Shown piece after piece: positions 43,204 to 50,924 of a stretch of 64,000 bases of DNA. Location: the NCBI GenBank assembly GCA_963733505.1, contig CAVTDW010000003.1, positions 62,001-126,000 of the forward strand. The letters run 5' to 3'. The notes under the pieces were generated by a model. That model worked only from the letters and a program-made list of their open reading frames with translations, was not told the DNA's origin and searched no databases. The translations under genes and the position numbers were made by a program. Every line of letters starts with the position of its first letter. The first letter of the stretch is position 1. This DNA comes from JALYXV01 sp963733505 (lineage in GTDB: Bacteria > Actinomycetota > Acidimicrobiia > Acidimicrobiales > Palsa-688).

Positions 43204-43559
43204 GGTGGCGGCAGCTTGGGGGCGGGGAAAAGGGTGGCCGAGGCTGCGAGCAGGACGATACAGCCCACCGCGACCATCTCTTCCAAGGTCCGCTGATAGA
43301 TGGGCAGGCCGGGCTTGGTCAACGCCGCGACCGCCGTGGTGGCCTCAAACAGCAACAGGGCCATCCACGCCCCGGGCCGGCGGTGGAGGAGGCCCCAACA
43401 GAACAGGTACTTGAGGCTGAGGAATCCGATGAGCGCCGGACCCGCCCGGTAGGAACCAAAGGCGATGATCGAGATCAGCACCGTGGTCTCCAAGGCGCAC
43501 AGCCCCGCCACCGCCGGCAACGTCCACTCCCGGCTGGCCGGAGGTGGTGGGGCGCTCAC
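43200..43559 (-). CDS. four-helix membrane protein, unknown
   Basis: 119 residues from GTG 43559, which overlaps the upstream TGA. Four hydrophobic stretches: LPAVAGLCALETTVLISIIAF, LIGFLSLKYLFCWGLL, AWMALLLFEATTAVAALT and EEMVAVGCIVLLAASATLF. Its TGA overlaps the ATG of the next gene. It shares a promoter with its two partners. No family recognised. Confidence 0.7.
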   Translation of the reverse strand: MSAPPPPASREWTLPAVAGLCALETTVLISIIAFGSYRAGPALIGFLSLKYLFCWGLLHRRPGAWMALLLFEATTAVAALTKPGLPIYQRTLEEMVAVGCIVLLAASATLFPAPKLPPP

Positions 43560-43948
43560 CAGCTCCCGTCCAGCTGTTCGGCCGCGAAACACCGGGCCAG
43601 CCTGCGGTTGAACACCTGCACCCGAACCCGGAGCTCGCCGTCGGGCATGTCGTCGCGGACCGCTTCCATGATCTTCCAGAGCCGGGGGTAGACAATGCCC
43701 TCGACGTCGCCCGCGACTCGCTTGGGGATCTCGCCCAGTTGCGCCCGCAACCCGACGGAGCGCAGGGTCTGGCTGAGCAGTCCCGCGATGGCGTCGCTCT
43801 CGGCGGCCGCGTCCGCCTCGAGCAGCGCGATCAGGGCGTCCAGCTCGGTCATGTCCCACAGGGCGCCTCGGCGGACGAACTCCTCCAGCTCGTCGACCAG
43901 GGCCAGGCGCATCCGCCCATTGTGGCCGCCGAGGGTCGATACTGGCAT
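43556..43948 (-). CDS. soluble helical protein, first gene of a three-gene operon
   Basis: 130 residues, no signal or membrane helix. Mostly helical: RLALVDELEEFVRRGALWDMTELDALIALLEADAAAESDAIAGLLSQTL, then EIPKRVAGDVEGIVYPRLWKIMEAVRDDMPDGELRVRVQVFNRRLARCFAAE. No known domain. It diverges from the PASTA kinase by 37 bp, so it could be co-regulated or functionally linked to that kinase (inference from position only). Confidence 0.7.
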   Translation of the reverse strand: MPVSTLGGHNGRMRLALVDELEEFVRRGALWDMTELDALIALLEADAAAESDAIAGLLSQTLRSVGLRAQLGEIPKRVAGDVEGIVYPRLWKIMEAVRDDMPDGELRVRVQVFNRRLARCFAAEQLDGSW

Positions 43949-43973
43949 CCCCCTCGACCGGAATCACCGCCAG

Positions 43974-43979
43974 TACCGT
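43974..43979 (+). promoter_or_regulatory. -10 box of the PASTA kinase gene
   Basis: TACCGT, 6 bases before GTG 43986. Confidence 0.5.
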
Positions 43980-43985
43980 TGAACC

Positions 43986-45939
43986 GTGGCGACGTCCCGC
44001 ATCGTCGAGCACGTCGGGCGCGTCCTGAGTGACCGTTATCGCCTGACGAGACCCCTTGGTACCGGCGCGTCCGCCCACGTGTACGTGGCCGAGGACGTCA
44101 CGCTCCGCCGCCGGGTGGCGGTCAAACTGCTGCACCCGGGCCTGGCCGACGACGAGGCGTTCCTCCGCCGTTTCCAGGCCGAGGCCCGCGTGGTGGCGGC
44201 CCTTCGCCACCCGAACATCGTGCGGGTGTACGACTGGGGTGACGACCACGGCAGCCCGTTCCTCGTGATGGAGCTGCTGGAGGGTGGCAGCCTGCGCAGC
44301 CTGCTCGACCGGGGTCAGCTCCTGAGCCCGGCCCAGGCGGCGCGCGTGGGCATCGAAGCGGCGCGGGCACTCGACTACGCCCATCGCCGAGGCCTGGTTC
44401 ATCGAGACATCAAGCCCGCCAACCTGCTCTTCGACGAGGACGGCCAGGTGTCGGTCGCCGACTTCGGCCTGGCCCGGGCCCTGGCCGAGGCGACCTGGAC
44501 CGAACCGGTGGGCGCCATGTTGGGCACCGCTCGGTATGCCGCCCCCGAACAGATAGGTGGCGGGCCACTCGACGGCAAGGCCGACGTCTATGCCCTGGCG
44601 CTGGTGCTGGTGGAGGCGGTGAGCGGCAAGGTGCCGTTCGCGGCCGACACCACCATCGGCACCCTGATGGCCCGGGTCGATCGGGACCTACCCGTGCCCG
44701 ACGAGTTGGGCCCCCTGACCGCGCCGGTGGCGGCGGCGGGCACGGCCCAGCCCGACGGACGTTCTGATGCCGCCGCCTTGGCGGCCGCGCTCACCAGCGC
44801 CGCCCGCCAGCTTCCGCCGCCCGCGGCGCTGACGCTGGCCGCGGTCGAGGTCGATCCGACACGGATCGACGAGGACCCCGACCTGACCCAACTGCCCTTC
44901 GGGAGCAAGCTGTTCGACGCCGAGCGCGTCGATCGTGCCGAGCGCGTCGATCGTGCCGAGCGCGGGCACGGGCCCGGCGAGCGGACCGGGGCGGCCCCTC
45001 CGGCGCCGCAACGGCCCCTTCCCACGTCCGGGCCTCCACCGCGGGCGAGGCGTTCCCGACCACGTCGTCGGAAACGATGGCTGGTTGCCCTGGTCGTCGT
45101 GCTGGCCGTGGCGGGTGTGGGCGCCGGCGCCCTGGCCGCGGTCCGCTCGTCGAAGCCCAGCCACCCGGTGCCGAGCGTGGTCAACGTCACCCCGGCCGCA
45201 GCTGAGGCGCTGCTCGGCCGGCTTCATTTCCATTTGCGGTCGTCGCAGGCCTACGACGAGCAGGTGGCGCAGGGCCTCATCATCCGCCAGGGCGAGCCCG
45301 CCAACCGCATGTTGCGGGAGGGCTCGACGGTGCCGGTCGTGGTGTCGCTCGGGCCCCCGCCGGTGACGGTGCCGGACCTGACCGGGCTGCAACAGGGCGA
45401 CGCGGCCAACCGCCTCATCGGCGCCGGGCTCAAGGTAGGCGGCGTGAGCGGCCGCTTCGACAACGCCCAGAAGGGTGTCGTGCTGGCGTGGTCGGGCCAA
45501 GGTGGCCAGCTGCCGAAGGGCAGCGCGGTGGACCTGGTGGTATCCAACGGGCCGCCGGTGGTGGCGGTGCCGTCGGTCGGCAACGGGAGTTTCGGGGCGG
45601 CCCAGGCGGCGCTGGCGGCGGCCAACCTCAAGGCGGTCGAGAAGGACTCCTTCAGCACCACCGTCGCCAAGGGCCAGGTCATCGCCACCAGCCCGACCGC
45701 CGGGACCTCGGTTCCGGTTGGCAGCACGCGTGACCGTGACCGTCTCCAAGGGGCCCGACCTGGTTCCCGTGCCGGACGTCCACTCGAAGTCGGTGGTGGA
45801 CGCCACCAATGCGCTGCAAGCGGCCGGTTTCAACGTCACCGGGGTCACCGGTAATCCGACCAGGAGCGTGACTCGCACGTCGCCCCCCGCCGGCGCCCAG
45901 GTGCTGCGGGGGTCGTCGGTTTCGTTGTTCACCGGCTGA
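43986..45939 (+). CDS. PASTA-domain serine/threonine kinase with an apparent frameshift
   Basis: Transmembrane Ser/Thr kinase of the PknB/StkP type. Kinase domain: glycine loop GTGASA (25-30), Lys47 in VAVKLL, HRDIKPAN (139-146), DFG (159-161) and APEQ. A proline-rich juxtamembrane part with an 18-base repeat (AERVDRAERVDR) precedes the helix WLVALVVVLAVAGVGAGALAAV. About four PASTA domains follow. At 45720-45731 the frame breaks; removing one base continues ...SVTVTVSKGPDLVPVPDV-type text to SVSLFTG and stop 45939, so the full product is about 650 residues. In relatives these kinases sense peptidoglycan and control growth and division. Confidence 0.9.
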
Positions 45940-45969
45940 CGAAAGGGGATGTGCGAGCGAGGTCCGTTA

Positions 45970-46908
45970 GTGTCGCCCGCCGTGGGGGCATTGGCAGGAC
46001 GGGTTGCAATCATCACCGGAGCGGGGAGGGGGCTCGGTCGGGAGCACGCCTTGTTCATGGCGTCCGAAGGGGCGCGGGTGGTCGTCAACGACCGGGGCGT
46101 GGCCATGGACGGTCGGGGTCAGGACAGCACACCGGCGGCCGAGGTGGTGGCGGAGATCACGGCGCTCGGAGGCGAAGCCGTCGCCAACGACGACGATGTG
46201 ACGAACTGGGACGGCGCTCGGCGGTTGATCGAAACGGCGCTCGACCGCTTCGGCGACCTCCATATCCTGGTCAACAACGCCGGGATCCTGCGCGACCGGG
46301 CCCTGGTCAACATGACCGAGGACGAGTGGGACGACGTGATCTCGGTCCATCTGAAAGGCCATTTCGTGCCGACCCGACACGCCGCCGCCTACTGGCGCGC
46401 CCAGGCCAAATCGGGGATCGATGTGCGGGCTTCGGTGGTCAACACGTCGTCGACCTCGGGCCTGGTCGGCAATCCGTTCCAGACCAACTACGGGGCCGCC
46501 AAGGCGGGCATTGGCGCCTTCACGATCATCGCGGCCCAGGAACTCGGGCGCTACGGGGTGCGGGTCAACTGCGTTGTTCCCGCTGCTCGGACGCGGCTGA
46601 CCTCGGCGACCGAGGGCCTAAGGGACATCGTGAAGGAGCCGAGCGATGAGGCGATGTTCGACCGATGGGACCCGGCCAACGTTTCGCCCGTCGTCGGGTG
46701 GCTGGCGACCGAGTGGTGCCCCTCGACGGGGAGGGTCTTTTTCGTGCAAGGGGGAGAGGTGCGCCTGATGACCCCGTGGGCCATGGGCGAGGGTGTCGAG
46801 GGGCATCGCCGGTGGACCGTCGCGGCCTTGGACGACGAGCTGGGCAAGCTGGTCGGATCGTCCGGCGAGTACCGCAGCGAGCTCGGCGGGGGCATCGGGG
46901 TCGGCTAA
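45970..46908 (+). CDS. short-chain dehydrogenase (hydroxyacyl-CoA dehydrogenase-like)
   Basis: 312 residues. Intact SDR motifs: TGAGRGLG, NNAG, NTSSTSG and the catalytic Tyr/Lys in NYGAAKAG. The region VVVNDRGVAMDGRGQDSTPAAEVV and the long C-terminus are typical of the hydroxyacyl-CoA dehydrogenase/17-beta-HSD4-like group common in actinobacterial lipid and sterol breakdown. I prefer GTG 45970, with GCGAGG 7 bases upstream; ATG 45949 abuts its ribosome site. An SCP2-domain gene lies just downstream on the other strand. Confidence 0.88.
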   Translation: MSPAVGALAGRVAIITGAGRGLGREHALFMASEGARVVVNDRGVAMDGRGQDSTPAAEVVAEITALGGEAVANDDDVTNWDGARRLIETALDRFGDLHILVNNAGILRDRALVNMTEDEWDDVISVHLKGHFVPTRHAAAYWRAQAKSGIDVRASVVNTSSTSGLVGNPFQTNYGAAKAGIGAFTIIAAQELGRYGVRVNCVVPAARTRLTSATEGLRDIVKEPSDEAMFDRWDPANVSPVVGWLATEWCPSTGRVFFVQGGEVRLMTPWAMGEGVEGHRRWTVAALDDELGKLVGSSGEYRSELGGGIGVG

Positions 46909-47001
46909 CTGGCCTCGGCCAAGTGACTCGGCCAATTGGCCGTTCGGCCAATCCTGAATCTGCCCCCCGATAAGAATCGGGCTGCCGTACCATTGATTCA
47001 T

Positions 47002-47070
47002 AGGGTCTGGCTGGCGGCGATGTTGAGGCAGTGATCCCCAGCCGCTGCCGGCGCAGCCGCCCCAGACCCT
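47002..47070. other. large hairpin between convergent genes
   Basis: agggtctgg (47002-47010) pairs with ccagaccct (47062-47070); after a 2-base bulge, ggcggc (47013-47018) pairs with gccgcc (47056-47061), and inside GGCAG pairs with CTGCC. It lies between the convergent SDR and SCP2 genes. It may be a bidirectional terminator or a small structured RNA. A 14-base tandem repeat (actcggtcgtgcct) follows near 47082. Confidence 0.4.
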
Positions 47071-47106
47071 CTTCTCGCCGACTCGGTCGTGCCTACTCGG
47101 TCGTGC

Positions 47107-47520
47107 CTACTCGGTCATGGCCTGGATCCGCCGGGCGATGGCGATCGTGGCGGGATCGGGCGCTACCGCCAAGGTCTGCAGCATCACGAGCAGTTTGGCC
47201 AGATCCCCGTCGACCTTGATCTTGCCCGCCATGAACGCCTGCATCGCCACCTGCGGGTTGCCCTCCACCAGGATCGCCTTGGCGGTGGCGTAGTCCAGCG
47301 TGACGGTGACGTCAGGCTTGTCGACGTGGCCGAGCTCGATGTCCGCCTCGCCGAGCGAGGTGTCGAGGTGGGACTTGATGGTTCCCGTCCCGAAGGGCAC
47401 GTCCGTGACGACTTGGTTCATCCTGATGCCCTGGTCGGCGGCCGAATCGGGCTTCAGCTCGTGACGGATCTCACGCGCTGCGGCCACCCACTCGTCGCTC
47501 AGGAAGGGATACTTCGCCAC
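47107..47520 (-). CDS. SCP2 sterol-binding domain protein
   Basis: 137 residues, one SCP2 domain: VVTDVPFGTGTIKSHLDTSLGEADIELGHVDKPDVTVTLDYATAKAILVEGNPQVAMQAFMAGKIKVDGDLAKLLVMLQ. The MAGKIKVDGDLAKL signature is diagnostic. Binds lipids or acyl chains; cytosolic. GTG 47520 follows GAGGAGGAAAC, a strong ribosome site. Its nearness to an SDR fits lipid metabolism. Confidence 0.9.
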   Translation of the reverse strand: MAKYPFLSDEWVAAAREIRHELKPDSAADQGIRMNQVVTDVPFGTGTIKSHLDTSLGEADIELGHVDKPDVTVTLDYATAKAILVEGNPQVAMQAFMAGKIKVDGDLAKLLVMLQTLAVAPDPATIAIARRIQAMTE

Positions 47521-47601
47521 CTACGTTTCCTCCTCGGTCGGTACGGCACGGTACCCGCGGGCAGCACCGAGGGGCACGGCCCGCCCCCGCCTGTACCCGC
47601 C

Positions 47602-47607
47602 TACCAT
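47602..47607 (+). promoter_or_regulatory. -10 box of gatC
   Basis: TACCAT, 7 bases before ATG 47615. It overlaps the in-frame ATG 47606, which argues that 47615 is the true start. Confidence 0.55.
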
Positions 47608-47614
47608 GACACCC

Positions 47615-47914
47615 ATGCCTGCGAGGATCTCACGGGCCGACGTGGCCCACGTGGCTCGCCTGGCCCGGCTCGACCTGACCGACGACGAGTTGGAGCGCTT
47701 TACCGACCAACTCGGCGCGGTGCTCGAGCATGCCCGCGACGTCGAGGCACTCGACACCGAAGGCGTCCCGCCCACCGCCCATCCGTTGCCGCTGCGCAAC
47801 GTGCTGCGGGAGGACGTGGTGGTGGCCAGCCTCGACCGCGACGAGGTGCTGGCCCAGGCGCCCGAAGCCGAGGCTGACCGGTTCAAGGTTCCCCGGATCT
47901 TGGGAGAGCCATGA
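47615..47914 (+). CDS. gatC: Asp-tRNA(Asn)/Glu-tRNA(Gln) amidotransferase subunit C
   Basis: Stabilising subunit of the GatCAB amidotransferase. 99 residues: ISRADVAHVARLARLDLTDDELERF, LEHARDVEALDTEGVPPTAHPL, NVLREDVVVASLDRDEVLAQAPEAEADRFKVPRIL. First gene of gatCAB; its TGA overlaps the gatA ATG (ATGA). Start set by the TACCAT box. Confidence 0.95.
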   Translation: MPARISRADVAHVARLARLDLTDDELERFTDQLGAVLEHARDVEALDTEGVPPTAHPLPLRNVLREDVVVASLDRDEVLAQAPEAEADRFKVPRILGEP

Positions 47915-49368
47915 CCGTCGGCGGGCCGGCGGTCGAACTGGCGGCCGCCGTCCGCTCGGGCGAGCGGCGCGCCGGCGACGCCTTGGAGGAGTACCTGGCG
48001 GCCATCGCCGAGGGCGACGGGCGGGTGCACGCCTTCAACCATGTGATGACCGATCAGGCCCGGGCGGCGGCGGCCGCCGTCGACGAGGCGGTGGCGGCCG
48101 GGCACGATCCCGGTCCCCTGGCCGGTGTCCCGGTGGCGTTGAAGGACAACCTGTGCACCCGTGGGGTGCCGACCACCTGCTCGTCGCGGATCCTCGACGG
48201 TTGGCTGCCCCCCTATGACGCGACCGTCGTCACCCGGCTGCGCGATGCCGGGGCGCTCATCGTGGGCAAGACCAACCTGGACGAGTTCGCCATGGGTTCG
48301 TCGACCGAGAACTCGGCGTTCGGCCCCACCCGCAACCCCCGCAACCTCGACCGGGTGCCGGGCGGGTCCTCGGGCGGCAGCGCGGCCGCAGTGGCGGCGG
48401 GCTTCGCCCCGCTGGCATTGGGCTCCGATACCGGCGGGTCGATCCGCCAGCCGGCGGCGTTGTGCGGTGTGGTCGGCGTCAAGCCCACCTACGGCGTGGT
48501 GTCGCGCTACGGGCTGGTGGCCTTTGCCAGCTCGCTGGACCAGATCGGCCCCTTCGGTGCCACCGTCGGTGATGCCGCGGCCCTGCTCGATGTCATCTCG
48601 GGCCACGACGCCATGGATTCGACCTCGCTTCCATCGGCCCCGCCCTCGGCCGCCGCCCGCCTGACCGCCGGTGTCGAAGGCCTCCGGGTCGGGGTCGTGA
48701 CCGAGCTCACCACCGTCGAGGGCATCGCCCCCGAAGTGGTGGCACGGGTCCGCCAGGCGGCCGACGCACTGGCGGCGGCCGGGGCCAAGGTCGAGGACGT
48801 GTCGGTACCCGCCGCGGTCTACGGGCTGTCGGCCTACTACCTGATCGCCCCGGCCGAGGCGTCGTCCAACCTGGCCCGCTACGACGGGGTGCGCTACGGC
48901 CTTCGGGTACCAGGCATCGACATCACCGAGATGTACAACAAGACCCGGGCGGCCGGTTTCGGGGCCGAAGTGAAGCGACGGATCATGCTCGGGACCTACG
49001 CCCTGTCAGCCGGGTACTACGACGCCTACTACGGCCAGGCGCAGCGGGTGCGGACCCTCATCATCCGCGACTTCGAGGCGGCCTACGACACCTTCGACGT
49101 GCTCCTGTCCGCGACCACGCCGACGACGGCGTTCGAGATCGGGGCCAAGACCTCCGACCCGCTGTCGATGTACCTGTCCGATCTGTGCACCATCCCGTCC
49201 AACCTGGCCGGGCACCCCGCCATGACGGTCCCCTTCGGTACCGGCGCCGACGGGCTACCGATCGGTGTCCAGGTCCTGGCCCCGGCGCTCGGCGAGACCA
49301 TCATGTTCCAGGTTGCCGCGGCCATCGAGGTCGCCGGCCGGGCCACATTTGCGGTTCCGGTCTCGTGA
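47911..49368 (+). CDS. gatA: GatCAB amidotransferase subunit A
   Basis: Amidase subunit that frees ammonia from glutamine. 485 residues. The catalytic Lys is in PVALKDN; the Ser triad region reads GGSSGGSAAAV and GSDTGGSIRQPAAL. The chain also shows SLDQIGPFG and the C-terminal NLAGHPAMTVPFG. Overlaps gatB by GTGA. Confidence 0.96.
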   Translation: MTVGGPAVELAAAVRSGERRAGDALEEYLAAIAEGDGRVHAFNHVMTDQARAAAAAVDEAVAAGHDPGPLAGVPVALKDNLCTRGVPTTCSSRILDGWLPPYDATVVTRLRDAGALIVGKTNLDEFAMGSSTENSAFGPTRNPRNLDRVPGGSSGGSAAAVAAGFAPLALGSDTGGSIRQPAALCGVVGVKPTYGVVSRYGLVAFASSLDQIGPFGATVGDAAALLDVISGHDAMDSTSLPSAPPSAAARLTAGVEGLRVGVVTELTTVEGIAPEVVARVRQAADALAAAGAKVEDVSVPAAVYGLSAYYLIAPAEASSNLARYDGVRYGLRVPGIDITEMYNKTRAAGFGAEVKRRIMLGTYALSAGYYDAYYGQAQRVRTLIIRDFEAAYDTFDVLLSATTPTTAFEIGAKTSDPLSMYLSDLCTIPSNLAGHPAMTVPFGTGADGLPIGVQVLAPALGETIMFQVAAAIEVAGRATFAVPVS

Positions 49369-50834
49369 GCGCCGACGCTCCAGCCACCGAAGCCCCCTTT
49401 TCCCCAGATCCTTCCGGATGGGAGATGGTCATCGGCCTCGAAGTGCACTGCGAACTGCGGACCGCGACCAAGCTGTTCTGCGGCTGTCGCAACGAGTTCG
49501 GTTCGCCCGCCAACACCAACGTGTGCCCGGTATGCCTGGGGCTTCCGGGCTCGCTGCCGGTGATCAACCAGATGGCCGTCGAGTACGCCCTGCGCATCGG
49601 GCTGGCCCTGAACTGCCACGTCGAGCCGTCGATCTTCCACCGGAAGAACTACTTCTATCCCGACATGCCGAAGGACTACCAGGTCAGCCAGTACGACCAA
49701 CCCATCAACGTGGCCGGCTGGCTCGATCTGCCCGGCGGCACCCGGATCGGCATCGAGCGGGCCCACATGGAAGAGGACACGGGAAAGACGACGCACGTGG
49801 GCGGCGGCGGCCGGATCCACGACGCCGGGTACTCGTTGGTCGACTACAACCGGGCGGGCGTCCCCCTGGTCGAGATCGTGAGCCGGCCCGACCTGCGCAG
49901 TTCCGCCGATGCCCGGTCCTATGTCGACGAGCTGCGTTCGGTCCTCGTGGCTACCGGCGCGTCGGATGGGAAAATGGAGGAGGGTTCGCTTCGAGTCGAC
50001 GCCAATGTTTCGGTCCGGGCCGCGGGGAGCGCCGAGTTGGGGACGCGTTGCGAGATCAAGAACATGAACTCGTTGCGCAGCTTGGGACGGGCCATCGAGT
50101 ACGAGGCGGCTCGCCAGATCGCGTTGTTGGAGTCGGGTGGGCGGGTGGTGCAGGAAACCCGGCACTGGAACGAGGCCGACGGTTCCACCCGTTCGATGCG
50201 TTCCAAGGAAGAGGCGTTCGACTACCGGTACTTCCCGGAACCGGATTTGGTGCCTTTGGATCCGTCCGCGGCGTGGATCGCCGCGGTGGAGTCGGCGCTG
50301 CCGCCGATGCCCGCCGAGCGGCGGGAACGCGTCGCGGTGGCGTCGGGGCTCGATCGTGACAGCGATGCCGTCGTGACCGTGGTCCGCCTCGACCTCGACA
50401 GCTTCGTGGTGGCCGCGGTCGACGTGGGCGCCGACGCTGCGCTGGCGGTGCGGCGTTTGGCCAATGAGGTCGCAGCGCAGCTCGACGGCGGGCGTCCGCT
50501 TGATCCCGATGCGTTCTGCCGGCTGCTCCTGATGGAGTCGAACGGGAAGCTGACCACGGCCCAGGCCCGGGAGGTGTTGCGCCATTTGCTTTCGGAGGGG
50601 GGCGATCCGGCCGCGGTCGCTACCGCGCTGGGGTTCGAGGCGATGGGCGCCGGCGATCTCGGGGATGCGGTCGACGCGGTCATCGCCGCCAATCCGGCCG
50701 AGTGGGCGCGGTTCGCGGCGGGCGAGGACAAGCTCCAGGGTTTCTTGATCGGCAAGGTCAAGGCGGCCACGGGCGGAAAGGCCGACCTGAAGGCGGTGTC
50801 GACCCTGATGCGGGAGCGCCGCTCCTCGGGCTAG
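49365..50834 (+). CDS. gatB: GatCAB amidotransferase subunit B
   Basis: Kinase-like subunit that phosphorylates the tRNA-bound Glu/Asp and accepts ammonia. 489 residues from GTG 49365, within the gatA stop. Motifs: GLEVHCELRTATKLFCGC, NTNVCPVCLGLPGSLPVIN (zinc Cys), FHRKNYFYPDMPKDYQVSQYDQPIN, a GatB/Yqey C-terminal helical domain ending STLMRERR. The stop codon is inside a 19-base tandem duplication. Confidence 0.96.
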   Translation: MSADAPATEAPFSPDPSGWEMVIGLEVHCELRTATKLFCGCRNEFGSPANTNVCPVCLGLPGSLPVINQMAVEYALRIGLALNCHVEPSIFHRKNYFYPDMPKDYQVSQYDQPINVAGWLDLPGGTRIGIERAHMEEDTGKTTHVGGGGRIHDAGYSLVDYNRAGVPLVEIVSRPDLRSSADARSYVDELRSVLVATGASDGKMEEGSLRVDANVSVRAAGSAELGTRCEIKNMNSLRSLGRAIEYEAARQIALLESGGRVVQETRHWNEADGSTRSMRSKEEAFDYRYFPEPDLVPLDPSAAWIAAVESALPPMPAERRERVAVASGLDRDSDAVVTVVRLDLDSFVVAAVDVGADAALAVRRLANEVAAQLDGGRPLDPDAFCRLLLMESNGKLTTAQAREVLRHLLSEGGDPAAVATALGFEAMGAGDLGDAVDAVIAANPAEWARFAAGEDKLQGFLIGKVKAATGGKADLKAVSTLMRERRSSG

Positions 50835-50862
50835 CTCGGGCTGCTCGGGCTAGCTCGGGCGC
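50825..50862 (+). repeat. 19-bp tandem duplication spanning the gatB stop
   Basis: Two copies of about ctcgggctagctcgggctg (50825-50843 and 50844-50862, last bases differ). The gatB TAG (50832-50834) is in the first. Confidence 0.85.
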
Positions 50863-50912
50863 TGCGCTCTGCGATTTGCGGTAATCGGCGGTCGGCCCGA
50901 CGGCGCTCAACG

Positions 50913-50918
50913 TAGGAT
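50913..50918 (+). promoter_or_regulatory. -10 box of ilvD
   Basis: TAGGAT, 6 bases before ATG 50925. No attenuator-like leader peptide is seen here, unlike the two ilv/leu operons. Confidence 0.55.
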
Positions 50919-50924
50919 TCGCCC

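Noticed and set aside
46980..47001. Known actinobacterial 6C-type RNA near a cccccc run
   Set aside because: Only one C run and no matching paired loops; the hairpin nearby has a different layout.
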